In this document: piece by piece, positions 8,498-17,573 of the stretch
Numbering within the stretch: position 1 is the first letter of the stretch
Layout: the number at the start of each line of letters is the position of its first letter
NCBI GenBank assembly: GCA_016713425.1
Contig: JADJPE010000005.1
Span: forward strand, 7,174,001-7,238,000
DNA from: Deltaproteobacteria bacterium
Lineage (GTDB): Bacteria; Myxococcota; Kuafuiibacteriia; Kuafuiibacteriales; Kuafuiibacteriaceae
Length of the DNA: 64,000 nucleotides
Direction of reading: 5' to 3'
Program-made: the position numbers and the translations under genes
The notes under the pieces: generated by a model
The model's input: only the letters and a program-made list of their open reading frames with translations
Told to the model about the DNA's origin: nothing
Database searches by the model: none

Positions 8498-11242
8498 TCA
8501 CAGTAGTTGCTTCTGCGCACCCGTCGTTCGCGCTGCCAGCCGTTCCAGCTCGGGCCAAGAAGCGACAAGCGCGTTGTAGGCTCGGGCTTCCTCAACCCAC
8601 CGCCGATTCTCTGAAATCGAATAGAGTCGATACGCCAGGTTCCTCGCAGCAGATCCGATGGCCCCGAGATGCGCAATCAGCGTGGCTGTGTCCAGTTCCC
8701 CCTTCGCCTCGAGCGTTCGTACGAGTTGCTGAGTTGCGAGCCATACGACCGAGTCCTGGGACGGGTCAGGCAGCCAAACGTCGCTCAATTCCGTTCGCTT
8801 TAGGAGTCTTAACGTGCCGCCGCCTGCTCGAGCCACGCCCAGCTCAACGAGGGTCTCTATCGAAATGTTCTTCGCCTTCGCGAGTAAGTCCGCCTTGCCG
8901 AACGGTGCGGGATCGAACCCGGATGATGCGAACCATGTCACGGCGAATCGAGAAAGTGCGTCAAGATCGGACTCGTCTTTTGATAGATGCTCGTCAAGTA
9001 GCTGATTGATGAGTCGAAGGGCCTCACGAACCCCTATTGCCTGCCCAGAAGGCTCAATCACCGAAGAATAGGATGAATAGATCCGGATCCCCGGACCAAT
9101 TGCGGCTTGCGCCAAGTCTACGGGAGCAACGGAAACCTCGGTTAGTGCGGACAGCGCGGCAGGAAGCTCGGCTCGCAAATGCCGGACGAAGTCGCTGCGG
9201 GTCGCTCGTGGTGACGCGTCAGATCTACGGCGACACACGACAACGATTGCAGACGCGAGCGAATTGGTACCTCGTCCAATGCTTCTGGTGTCAGTAGTCG
9301 TCCTGATGGGCCACGTCGCGGTTACGGCTAGCCCAGCGTCTAGCAGACCTTCGAGAAAAACCTCCCATCCGGTTGCGGTCCCATTCGAACCAGGGCCGGT
9401 ATTGTCAGTCTGTTTGAGTGCATACACGATGAGAAGAGGAAACTCGGAATCTGAAACGCCGCTAAGTGCCAGAAAGGTGTCTCGGAATCCGGAGCGAAAA
9501 TAGCGGTCGGCAGCAGACTGGCTCCCACCATGCCGATATGGGCTGGCGATCAACTCTGCAAGCTTGGGGCTTGATGTGGTTGCGAAGAGCTTCGGGAATG
9601 CTTCCCTCGCGGCGGTGCGAACCCAGAGATAGAAGTAGTCTGAGAGATCTGCGTACCCGATGTTGGCATAGTAAGGTGGGTCAGTGGCTATCAAGTGAGA
9701 CGCCGAAGGGTCGAGAATCGAGGCAAGCTCTCTGGCGTCCTTCTGCACCACCCTTGCAGGAGGCGCGTCGCCGACCGCAAACTGGAACGCGCGAAGCGCC
9801 GTTTCCACCACAGGTCCGATCCAGTCGCCCACACTTCCCCCAAACGGGTTGGTCTCAACAAAATCCCAGACCATCGGAACTGCGTGGCGATCAAATGAAG
9901 GCATCGCCTTACCGGAGCCGCTTCGCGGATCGATGAACCATCGCACCAACACGCTGTTGCTCTGCGCCATCTTTCCAAGGCAGAGTGAAAGGAACGCGCA
10001 AACCGCATCAGCATATGCTCGGGCGCCACAGCCGCCCTCCTCGAACGGCGTACCATCCGGAGCTAGGCCAGCGTTGATGGCATCTGCAACGACTCTTTTG
10101 TGGATACCTCGGATCGCGCCCGCAAACTCGGCTAGTGCGAGCCGCTGCCGGGGGGTGAAGAGCTGACTGAAGCTATTGATCCCATACGCTCGGACCCGAA
10201 AACTCAGTGCCGCCTCCGGAATGTCGATGTCATCAACGTCAACCGAGGGGACTCCTTCTGCAGCTGCGATTTGGTCAGGTTCGGGCCCACCGTAGACAGT
10301 CCTCGCGCCATCTTTGGCGGCGACAGCAAGCAAACGGGGTACAAGTCTTCCCGCGCGCCCTTCCTCACGCACAAATTCGAGCGGAATCGGCGCGTTGGTA
10401 ATGGCGCACCGAACCGCCGTGCGTCCTGTTGTGGGCTCAACCGGGCCACCGGATTCGGAAACTTTGAATGTGATCTCCCGTTGACGAACAACGGGAGCTA
10501 TCCACACCTCACCCGCTCGGCCCTTGGACATGCGCCAATCGCTTACGAGGGGCGTAGACCGTCCCAGCGCCGCTGGGTGTGGGCTCTCGAAGGACCAGGC
10601 CCAGCGCCACGCGAACGGACGATGACCCTCCGAGGTCGAGGGATAGAAGTCTTTCAATCGCTCCCATGCCGTGTTCCCTACGCATTCCGCATAGAACCGA
10701 AGGTCGGCGCAAAACGACTGAACTCCGGAGTGTGATGAGACGCCGCGAAGACTACCCTGGGAATCGGACCCGCTGATCGGACGAGACCTTCTAAAGAGTT
10801 GAGGAGCACGACAGAGTAGAGAGGTGATCAGAACAGGAATCGGATTGAGATCCGATGCAACTGTCTCAAATCCCAGGCGTTGCGCTTCTACGATGGTAGA
10901 ACCTCCGCCGCAGAAAGGATCGACAATGGTTATTTGTTTCTCCGTGTCGAGGCACGCGCGCGCGACAGACACGATTTCCGGATTGAGGTGGGAATCCAAT
11001 GGCGCCAAGGACTCGATCACGCGGAGGAGCTGCTTTCGCTCTCCACCATCGGAGTCGGAGCCTCGGTGACATGCGTCCGCGACGGCGGCGAGCAGCATAG
11101 TTCGCCAGGCCGGGAGCGGCATTGGCGCAAACCACTTGTGGAGGTTCCGAATATGCCCCGTCTTCCTGTTCTTGTCCTCTGCGCAGCCACGATTAATTGC
11201 TTCGAGTGGCAGCGTAACCTCAATCAGCTTTAAGCGTGTCAT
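8498..11242 (-). CDS. DUF1156-type DNA methyltransferase
   Basis: A 914-aa SAM-dependent DNA methyltransferase. The N-terminus has the DUF1156 signature IRNLHKWFAPMPLPAWR. A SAM-binding motif DPFCGGGSTIVEA lies near residue 106 and a catalytic ATDPPYYANIGYADLSDYFY near residue 517. DPPY indicates amino-group methylation, N6-adenine or N4-cytosine; the base is not decidable from sequence. DUF1156 enzymes are typical of DISARM-like and related loci rather than classical type II restriction. Spacing to the helicase upstream is 9 bases and to the ATPase downstream 12 bases. Its likely role is marking host DNA so that the partner helicase, ATPase and nuclease act only on unmarked DNA (inference). 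Confidence 0.85.
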   Translation of the reverse strand: MTRLKLIEVTLPLEAINRGCAEDKNRKTGHIRNLHKWFAPMPLPAWRTMLLAAVADACHRGSDSDGGERKQLLRVIESLAPLDSHLNPEIVSVARACLDTEKQITIVDPFCGGGSTIVEAQRLGFETVASDLNPIPVLITSLLCRAPQLFRRSRPISGSDSQGSLRGVSSHSGVQSFCADLRFYAECVGNTAWERLKDFYPSTSEGHRPFAWRWAWSFESPHPAALGRSTPLVSDWRMSKGRAGEVWIAPVVRQREITFKVSESGGPVEPTTGRTAVRCAITNAPIPLEFVREEGRAGRLVPRLLAVAAKDGARTVYGGPEPDQIAAAEGVPSVDVDDIDIPEAALSFRVRAYGINSFSQLFTPRQRLALAEFAGAIRGIHKRVVADAINAGLAPDGTPFEEGGCGARAYADAVCAFLSLCLGKMAQSNSVLVRWFIDPRSGSGKAMPSFDRHAVPMVWDFVETNPFGGSVGDWIGPVVETALRAFQFAVGDAPPARVVQKDARELASILDPSASHLIATDPPYYANIGYADLSDYFYLWVRTAAREAFPKLFATTSSPKLAELIASPYRHGGSQSAADRYFRSGFRDTFLALSGVSDSEFPLLIVYALKQTDNTGPGSNGTATGWEVFLEGLLDAGLAVTATWPIRTTTDTRSIGRGTNSLASAIVVVCRRRSDASPRATRSDFVRHLRAELPAALSALTEVSVAPVDLAQAAIGPGIRIYSSYSSVIEPSGQAIGVREALRLINQLLDEHLSKDESDLDALSRFAVTWFASSGFDPAPFGKADLLAKAKNISIETLVELGVARAGGGTLRLLKRTELSDVWLPDPSQDSVVWLATQQLVRTLEAKGELDTATLIAHLGAIGSAARNLAYRLYSISENRRWVEEARAYNALVASWPELERLAARTTGAQKQLL

Positions 11243-11251
11243 TGGACGACC

Positions 11252-14200
11252 TCAATGTGGCCCTCGGCCGTGTGATAGCAACGCCTTCAACGGGTACGTG
11301 GCATGGGTTTGCTCGAAGCCGGGATGCCCAAAGTCGTATCGGCTCACGTATACGGGAGGTCGCGGTCCGTTCTCATCGATGACGACGAGGGCCAAGCGGA
11401 AGTGCTCCGGCTTGTTAAGGGCGCAGAGCAGCTCGGTTCGGGTGAGCGTCACCTGATCCGAGCCCAGAGCACGACCCTTCACTTCGATGAAGTAGAGGTC
11501 GCCGCTTTGCCGGTGCTTCGATTCGAGGTCGTAGCCGATGCCTCGAAGAGCGGAAACGTCCTTGGGCTCCCGAGCCGCGTCGCGCTCCGAAGCCTGAACC
11601 GCCTCCATGGCGAGGCGCTCGACCGTGTCTCGATCGAGCCCCAGCTTCGATGCGGCGGCTTCGTCAGCGGGCGACCACCCGCCCACGTCACCGTCGAACT
11701 GAGCACCGCGCGAACGCATGAAGCCCGCAGGAATGATGAGCGCGCCGCCACGGACGACCGGCGGCGACGACATGATGTGTCGCTGCTTGTCGATGTCGGC
11801 CAACCTGCCTTGCAGTCGTGCGGCGAGCTGCTCCGCGCGCTGCTGGGCGTTGGCGGCCGAAAGGCGCGTCTGCTTTCCGGCCTGCTCCTGGAGCTTAAGC
11901 TCGTAGGCCCGCTTGTCCCAGTGATTGATCTCCTTCTTGAGGCGCGCCTGGATCTCGTTCGCCATCTTGTCGAGAAGCGCCTTGCGACGTGTCGACACCT
12001 CCTTGACGTGGTCGGGAGCGAGCTCTGCGATCGCGTACTTGATGAGCCGGTGTTCCCAGTCTTCCTGAGTCCAAGAGGCGTCGAGGTTGTCCTTGAGCCA
12101 TGCCCGTTCGTCGGAGGTAACGGGCCGATAGTCGAGGTACGGCGCCGGGCCAGCTTTCTTGAACGCGCCGTCTGCACCGACCTCCAGAAACAACAGACGC
12201 TGCGAGATGACTTGGAACTCGCCATTGCGCGTCTTCCGTCCGTCTTGAACGGCGTGTTCCAGGTAGAACAGCAAACGCGGTTCGGTGCTCGGGTCGTTGT
12301 CGTCGATGAGCATCGCGCCCTGCTTGAGCAGGTCGCCATGACGCTCGTAGACGAGGTCGATGGTCGAGTCGAGAAGCGGATGCCCGGGACAGACAAACTC
12401 GGCACGGGTCGGTTCGGACGAAAACTTGCGATCGAAGCAGACTCGCTCGTAGCGTGCTGCGACGGCCGCGCTTCGACCGATCTGTCGATCGCGATGCCGC
12501 ACCGGAGCGGGGACGTTCGTGATTTCGAAGCGTCCATTCTCGCGTTTCCGGAGCGTCCCACCGATGCGCTGGAAAGCGTCGGTGAAGAACGACTCGATGT
12601 AGTGCGGTTGAAGGCGTTGCGCTTCCGCGCGCATCATCGCCTCGCGAATCGCCTCGATCTCGGTGGCACCCAACGTGTCTTGGACCAGGGAGCGACGGGC
12701 CAGGAGGGCTTCGAGGTGTGTGCGGTCCGCCGCGCCGTCCACTTCCCGTTCGAGACGAGCCTTCACGTCCGGCCGCTCTCCATAGAGGATGGCCTCTTCG
12801 AGGAGGGAGCGGAGCGGACGCTCAGTGAAGAGCTGTCCGAGCACGTCGAAAACCTTGCCGCCGAGCGCCTCTCGTTCGGCTTCGAGTTTCTTCAACAGCC
12901 GGAAGTAGACCTCGCCCTCGCGCGTGTTCTTCGCGATGAGGTTCCAGAGCCGACAGACCTCCTTCTGGCCAATGCGGTGAATACGGCCGAACCGCTGCTC
13001 CAGGCGGTTCGGATTCCAGGGGAGGTCGTAGTTCACCATCAGGTGCGCACGCTGAAGGTTCACGCCTTCGCCTGCTGCGTCGTTCGCAACCAGGATCTCG
13101 ACGGTCGGGTCGTTCTGGAACCGATGGACGATGTTCCGGCGCTCTTCTCGCGTCACGCCACCGTGAATCGCGACAACTGCTTCGGGCCGACCGAGGCGAT
13201 TGCGCACGCGGTCCAACAGGTAGTTGAGCGTGTCTCGGGACTCCGTGAACACGAGCATCTTCCGCCGCGTCCCGTCGGCGTGGAACATTTCGGGCAGGTC
13301 CAGGATGGCCTGAAGCTGCACCCACTTCGTGTCCTCACCCGAACGGCGTAGATCGGTGGCCAGGGCTTCGAGCTGCTTCAGTCGATCGATCTCGGTCTCA
13401 AGCTCTTCGATCGTTCTCGCGGTCGTCGCATTGTCGAGGACGCGCTCCTCGATCTCGTCGGCTTCCTCCTGCGGCAGGTCGTCGAGCTCGTCGATATCTT
13501 CGGCACTCAGTTCGGCCGCCTCGACGCGGCGAAGGGGTTGGGTCCCGCGCCCCTGAAGGAGCAAGGTCTCTTCACGAAGGCGGGCCTCGAGGCGTTCTCG
13601 GCGGCGCGTGATCGATCGGAGGATGGCTTCCGGCGAGGAGGCGAGTCGGCGCTGAAGGGCCATGAGCGCAAAGCCGACGTTGACGCTGCGCTGTTTGTCT
13701 TCGCTCGCGAACCGTTCGACGCGGTTCATCTCTTCACGAACGTAGTCGGTGACCTCCGCGTACAGCTCGGTCTCCTGCGGCGACAGCTCGTACTCGACGG
13801 TTTCGGCGATGCGCTCGGGGAAGAGCGGCGTCTCATCGAACTTGACGAGGTCCTCCTTTACTAGGCGGCGCATCATGTCGTGCGGGTCGCTCGCGTGAAT
13901 ACCCGGCCGGTATCGCCCCTCGAAGCGGTCACCGTCGAGCAGTGCGAGGAAGAGCTGGAAGTCCTCCTCGTTCCCGTTGTGCGGCGTCGCGGTCATCACG
14001 AGGAAGTGACGCGCATGGCCGGAGAGTTCGAGGCCGAGCTTGTACCGCTGGGTGTACTTCAGCTCCGCACCGAAGTAGTGCGCGGCCATCTTGTGCGCCT
14101 CGTCTACGATGACGAGATCCCATTCGTCGCTGCTTTTGAGCCGCTCTCGAAGCTCTTCGTTCCGGCTGAGCTGATCGAGTCGGCAGATGAGGAGAGACTT

Positions 14201-14794
14201 CTCTGAGAACGCATTACCCGTGCGCGACTTCTCGATCATGTCGCGGCTCATGATGTCGAAGGCGAGGCCGAACTTCTCGTCCAGCTCGTCCTGCCACTGC
14301 TCGGTGAGCACGCCTGGCGAGACGATGAGGCATCGCTCGACATCGCCCCGAAGCATCAGCTCTTTGATGAGGAGCCCGGCCATGATCGTCTTGCCTGCGC
14401 CGGGGTCGTCCGCGAGCAGGAAGCGGAGCGGTTGCCGGTTCAACATCTCGCCGTAGACGGCGCTGATCTGGTGCGGGAGTGGATCGACCCTCGATGTGGA
14501 GAGCGCGAGGTACGGGTCGAAGAGCCACGCGAGGCGAATGCGCCACGCCTCGGAGACGAGGCGAAGCAGGTGGCCGTCGCCGTCGAAGGTCCACGGTTGG
14601 CCAGCAGAGACGAGGTTCAGCTCGGGCTCGTCGTGGCGGTAGAGGGTCCGCTCCCCGAGTTTGTTGTCGGCGGTGCGGTAGATGACGTTGATCGCCTGGT
14701 CGCCGTACCACTCAACTTGTTTCACGGTGGCGACGCCCTCGGGGGCGAGGCCGCGAACCCGTGCGTTCTCTTTGAGGTCTTCGAGCCGTGCCAT
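11252..14794 (-). CDS. SNF2-family helicase with C-terminal DUF3883, first gene of defence operon
   Basis: Superfamily 2 DNA translocase of about 1180 aa. Motif I is LADDPGAGKTIMAGLL, motif II VDEAHKMAAHYF, motif III MTATPHNG. Motifs V and VI are NDAAGEGVNLQRA and EQRFGRIHRIGQ. A C-terminal DUF3883-like segment (YFIEVKGRALGSDQVTL) follows, a nuclease-fold relative common in defence helicases such as DrmD of class 1 DISARM. I start it at 14794 because GGAGGGGGG lies immediately upstream of that ATG; an in-frame ATG 39 bases further upstream lacks such a site. It leads a five-gene operon. The promoter should lie in 14795-15010; I could not define it. Confidence 0.85.
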   Translation of the reverse strand: MARLEDLKENARVRGLAPEGVATVKQVEWYGDQAINVIYRTADNKLGERTLYRHDEPELNLVSAGQPWTFDGDGHLLRLVSEAWRIRLAWLFDPYLALSTSRVDPLPHQISAVYGEMLNRQPLRFLLADDPGAGKTIMAGLLIKELMLRGDVERCLIVSPGVLTEQWQDELDEKFGLAFDIMSRDMIEKSRTGNAFSEKSLLICRLDQLSRNEELRERLKSSDEWDLVIVDEAHKMAAHYFGAELKYTQRYKLGLELSGHARHFLVMTATPHNGNEEDFQLFLALLDGDRFEGRYRPGIHASDPHDMMRRLVKEDLVKFDETPLFPERIAETVEYELSPQETELYAEVTDYVREEMNRVERFASEDKQRSVNVGFALMALQRRLASSPEAILRSITRRRERLEARLREETLLLQGRGTQPLRRVEAAELSAEDIDELDDLPQEEADEIEERVLDNATTARTIEELETEIDRLKQLEALATDLRRSGEDTKWVQLQAILDLPEMFHADGTRRKMLVFTESRDTLNYLLDRVRNRLGRPEAVVAIHGGVTREERRNIVHRFQNDPTVEILVANDAAGEGVNLQRAHLMVNYDLPWNPNRLEQRFGRIHRIGQKEVCRLWNLIAKNTREGEVYFRLLKKLEAEREALGGKVFDVLGQLFTERPLRSLLEEAILYGERPDVKARLEREVDGAADRTHLEALLARRSLVQDTLGATEIEAIREAMMRAEAQRLQPHYIESFFTDAFQRIGGTLRKRENGRFEITNVPAPVRHRDRQIGRSAAVAARYERVCFDRKFSSEPTRAEFVCPGHPLLDSTIDLVYERHGDLLKQGAMLIDDNDPSTEPRLLFYLEHAVQDGRKTRNGEFQVISQRLLFLEVGADGAFKKAGPAPYLDYRPVTSDERAWLKDNLDASWTQEDWEHRLIKYAIAELAPDHVKEVSTRRKALLDKMANEIQARLKKEINHWDKRAYELKLQEQAGKQTRLSAANAQQRAEQLAARLQGRLADIDKQRHIMSSPPVVRGGALIIPAGFMRSRGAQFDGDVGGWSPADEAAASKLGLDRDTVERLAMEAVQASERDAAREPKDVSALRGIGYDLESKHRQSGDLYFIEVKGRALGSDQVTLTRTELLCALNKPEHFRLALVVIDENGPRPPVYVSRYDFGHPGFEQTHATYPLKALLSHGRGPH

Positions 14795-15010
14795 CCCCCC
14801 TCCGGACCTGGGCGCCCGCGCGCCGGTCGACACCCTAGCCAGATCCCCGCCCGGCGGAAACCCGTCGCGTCGCAGATATCCTTGAAATCAGCGGATCATC
14901 GGGATTTCCGAGGCTGGCCTATGGGGCAGGCGAGGAGTCGTACACTGTGCGCAGCCCTGGCAGTGTTCCGGAGGGACCCGAGGCGGTACTTCTAGGGGGA
15001 GTGGGGGGCC

Positions 15011-15559
15011 TTAGCCAACGCTTCCCGTCAGGTGGGTGATGGTGTTGATCAACTCGTCGCGCTTTGCTGTGAGCCCCTTGTTGCGTACTGCCCAGTTTTG
15101 GTCTCCCGAACTCCCCATTTTCGAGAGGGCAAGGTCCACCGCTCGAAGACTCTCCGCAGCTTCGGCTACTCGGGCGGTACGAGCCTGCGCCTCGGCCGAC
15201 ATCTCTTGCGCCTTCGCAGCGCGTTCCTGAGCCTCTGCTGCCCGATGCATCGCAGCGACTTGCTCCTGTTGTGCTTCCGCAGATCGTGCAAGTTCCTGCC
15301 GTTGTTCGTTGAGCGCAATCCGCTGGAGCTTGAGTTCCTCGCGCTGTTCGGCCAGTTCCTCTCGCTGGTACCTCAAGGAGACGACGAACGCAGCAAACGC
15401 CAGGCCTGTGAATAGAGTGTTCAACGCTCCAAAGCTGTCGCCGAACACGCCCGGCCACGTGCCCTCGGCAAACCAAGCTGCGGCACCGAGGAGGCGTACG
15501 ACGCATGTGTAAACGATCCAGATGGCAAGAACGCCGACAAACACCCAGGCAGGCCGCAT
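15011..15559 (-). CDS. small membrane protein with long coiled coil
   Basis: A 182-aa protein I cannot assign to a family. Residues 3-30 and about 42-65 are two hydrophobic segments (VFVGVLAIWIVYTCVV; LNTLFTGLAFAAFVVSL). They are followed by about 90 residues of Glu/Gln/Ala/Arg heptads, ending in a short basic C-terminus. The topology is two membrane helices with a cytoplasmic coiled coil. It lies on the same strand as the defence operon, about 215 bases upstream of the helicase start, and 35 bases after the serine recombinase. Membrane coiled-coil proteins often accompany defence modules, but no function is demonstrated here. Confidence 0.6.
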   Translation of the reverse strand: MRPAWVFVGVLAIWIVYTCVVRLLGAAAWFAEGTWPGVFGDSFGALNTLFTGLAFAAFVVSLRYQREELAEQREELKLQRIALNEQRQELARSAEAQQEQVAAMHRAAEAQERAAKAQEMSAEAQARTARVAEAAESLRAVDLALSKMGSSGDQNWAVRNKGLTAKRDELINTITHLTGSVG

Positions 15560-15593
15560 GTGAGGCGGAGCCTCGGCGCGATCATGTTTGAGG

Positions 15594-16322
15594 TCAACTG
15601 CCAGTGCGACGATTCAGGCGGGTTCGGAGGAGTCCAGCAACGTTCGGCGTGGTCCACTCTCGCCCGGTGCGCGGGTTCAACGTGCCCTCAGCGTTCAGCG
15701 TCTTCGCGATTCGCTGCGCACCGAGGCCCGCGCTCTTGAGATCGATCATTCGTCGAAGGATGGCCATCTCCTCGGCGTGCTCCACGAGCGGGCGCCGTTC
15801 GCCGGACGAGAGCGTCGTCGCGTCGGGCTCACCTTCGATGCGGTGACCGAACGGGAGGAAGCGCGAGCGAGCCCGACCTTCGCGGGCGACCTGCTGCATT
15901 CCCATGGTCGTGCGCTCGGAGATTTGATCGCGTTCCATCTCGGCGAGGAGCGCGAGCACGCCGAGGGTGAACTTGCCCGAAGCCGTCGAGGTGTCGATGT
16001 GCTCGTGCACGGATGCGATGTGCCAGCCCCGGCGCTTGGCTTCGTCGGCCAGCTTCAGGATGTCGCGTACCGAACGGCTGAGACGATCGAGCTTTAGGAA
16101 CACGAGGCCGTCGGCGCCCCCATCGCGGACCAGGGCGAGCGCGCGACTGAGGCCGGGCCGCTTCCTCGGGTCGACCTTGCCAGAGACGCCCTCGTCGCCC
16201 TCCACCCCGATCAGGTCGTAGCCGTGGGCGCTGGCATGGGCGGCGAGCCGCTCCCGCTGAGCGGCGAGCGAGACCCCGTGCTGGGCCTGGTCCTCGGTCG
16301 ACACCCGAACGTATCCGATCAT
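15594..16322 (-). CDS. serine recombinase (resolvase/invertase family)
   Basis: A site-specific recombinase of about 242 aa. The N-terminal resolvase domain begins GYVRVSTEDQAQHG, with the nucleophilic serine in RVST. It continues with FLKLDRLSRSVRDIL and LLAEMERDQISERT. The C-terminus has a short helix-turn-helix-like recombinase region (GAQRIAKTLNAEG) but no large zinc-ribbon domain, so it is a small serine recombinase. Start choice is uncertain: upstream in-frame ATGs at 16355 and 16391 exist, and I chose the one at the domain boundary. A palindrome with a 2-bp centre lies just upstream at 16371-16384. It could be the recombinase of a small mobile unit that also carries the adjacent defence operon. 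Confidence 0.85.
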   Translation of the reverse strand: MIGYVRVSTEDQAQHGVSLAAQRERLAAHASAHGYDLIGVEGDEGVSGKVDPRKRPGLSRALALVRDGGADGLVFLKLDRLSRSVRDILKLADEAKRRGWHIASVHEHIDTSTASGKFTLGVLALLAEMERDQISERTTMGMQQVAREGRARSRFLPFGHRIEGEPDATTLSSGERRPLVEHAEEMAILRRMIDLKSAGLGAQRIAKTLNAEGTLNPRTGREWTTPNVAGLLRTRLNRRTGS

Positions 16323-16370
16323 CCTAAGTGGCGGCTCTCCCTGGCCCTTTCTCATCCCCCAAGGTTGCCG

Positions 16371-16406
16371 TAAGGGGTCCCTTATGAACACCGGATACCC
16401 TTATGA
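16371..16406. promoter_or_regulatory. candidate recombinase core site or operator
   Basis: A perfect inverted repeat TAAGGG-GT-CCCTTA lies at 16371-16384. The half-site CCCTTATGA at 16379-16387 recurs at 16398-16406 in direct orientation, 19 bases away. Small serine recombinases cut palindromic core sites with a 2-bp central overlap, and this one sits directly upstream of the recombinase gene. It could instead be an operator controlling that gene. Both roles are inference from symmetry and position. Confidence 0.4.
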
Positions 16407-16819
16407 CAACCGCCCAGGGGCCCGACGGCCCGTTGGGAGGGTCCCCCGGTCCCAGCCGGGCCGCCCCCGGGGTCGGTCCGGGAGCCATTGGGGTCCTCCT
16501 GGGGCGGCCCCAAGCAGTTCGCCCCCCAAGGGGGACCGGATAGGGAGAGGTCAGGCCGGGGACGGCGGGGAGGCTCGCGACTGTGCGGCCCCGAGGCGGT
16601 CGATGGCCGTGCGTCGCGGGAGACCTCCCGAAGCAGGGGACTTGGGAACTCGATGGATCGGATCGGGATCGAGTTGGAGCCGAGGAGACCTTTGCGGTCC
16701 GGCGTCGTTGCGCACGACTCGACGAGCCGCGAGCACTGCTTCCCGCTGTGACGGCATGTCCAGTGCGATCGACACCGCTGACCACCACCCCAGACGGTAG
16801 TGACCGAGTTGATGATCGA
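16407..16819. other. GC-rich non-coding stretch
   Basis: I see no supportable gene here. Runs of CCC/GGG (for example near 16410-16530) give long open frames on several strands, but none has a family signature or ribosome site. It separates the recombinase from the small winged-helix gene and may hold the promoter region of the recombinase gene. Confidence 0.4.
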
Positions 16820-17146
16820 TCACACGCAGACGAACGTGCTCGGCGGTCGGCTGATGATGGCGCGCCGAGTGACCTCGACGCGCGTGTACCCGCCGCGACC
16901 GGTCGAGTGGAGATGGACGTACCCCGCGTTGCTCAGCTCGCGGAGCCAGCGAGAGAGGTTGCGCTCGTGGACTCCGATACGCCGTGCGAGATGACCAACG
17001 CCGCCCCGTGCAATCTGCGCGTTCTCTTCGACGAGGAGGCGCATCCAGACGGCGAACGCAGTCGGTGACAGTGCACCGAAGGCATCCTCGATGGCGGCGC
17101 GTTCTGATTTCTCTTCCATGGGAGGGCCGGGGTCCCACGCAACCAT
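16820..17146 (-). CDS. small winged-helix DNA-binding protein
   Basis: A 108-aa protein. Residues 25-95 form a helix-turn-helix: LSPTAFAVWMRLLVEEN, then GVGHLARRIGVHERNLSRWL, then a wing NAGYVHLHSTGRGGYTRVEV. This pattern is seen in replication-initiation-like and mobile-element regulators. I start it at 17146 because upstream residues are not domain-like; an open frame continues upstream to 17257. It is transcribed towards the recombinase, about 500 bases away. Likely a regulator of the mobile unit; the family is not certain. Confidence 0.5.
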   Translation of the reverse strand: MVAWDPGPPMEEKSERAAIEDAFGALSPTAFAVWMRLLVEENAQIARGGVGHLARRIGVHERNLSRWLRELSNAGYVHLHSTGRGGYTRVEVTRRAIISRPPSTFVCV

Positions 17147-17284
17147 GCTCGACAGTCTACACGGTGTCGACAGTGTCCGTCGAAGGTCCTGGGGAGGAGC
17201 AGTCCTTCCAAGCCGAGATCGATTCTTCGATTTGTACCCATCGACGCCGGTGTTCACCGCGTCGACCGCGCATCCTTCGATGCT

Positions 17285-17573
17285 TCAGTGAAGGTCGATC
17301 GCGTTCTTCCTTCTCGTCCAAGTTGCCTGGTAGTCCCACGCCTTCCGACTACAAGAGATGCCCTCGTACCAGATGCTCGCCTCGAAGGCGTCCATCTCGG
17401 GTGTCATGTGACCCGCGAGCTTCTGGAGGGCGTCGGTCGCGAGCACCTGAAGGCTCTTGGGGTCGCAGCCGATCAGCACAACGGAGTAGAGCGCAGTCGC
17501 CGGTCCATGCTTCGAGCGGTAGACGCCCTTCAGGTCGACGCGAGCCGGAGACGCTCCGCCTGCGATCTCCTTC
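17285..17573 (-). pseudogene. 3' fragment of an unrecognised gene cut by IS91-like copy 2
   Basis: The minus-strand frame encodes about 95 residues (KEIAGGASPARVDLKGVY..., ending AWDYQATWTRRKNAIDLH) and then runs straight into the antisense of IS91-like copy 2 at 17574. The N-terminal part is therefore lost. Composition suggests a secreted or envelope protein (PKSLQVLATDALQKLAG), but I do not recognise it. The gene fragment on the far side of the IS (18758-19561) has the same orientation, so both could derive from one disrupted locus with a deletion. Confidence 0.45.

Noticed and set aside
11303..13351. A 682-residue plus-strand open frame
   Set aside because: It is the antisense shadow of the SNF2 helicase, which has full motifs and a strong ribosome site.
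16551..17138. Arg-rich minus-strand frame overlapping the small winged-helix gene
   Set aside because: Low-complexity GC-rich shadow; the overlapping frame at 16820-17146 has the domain pattern.
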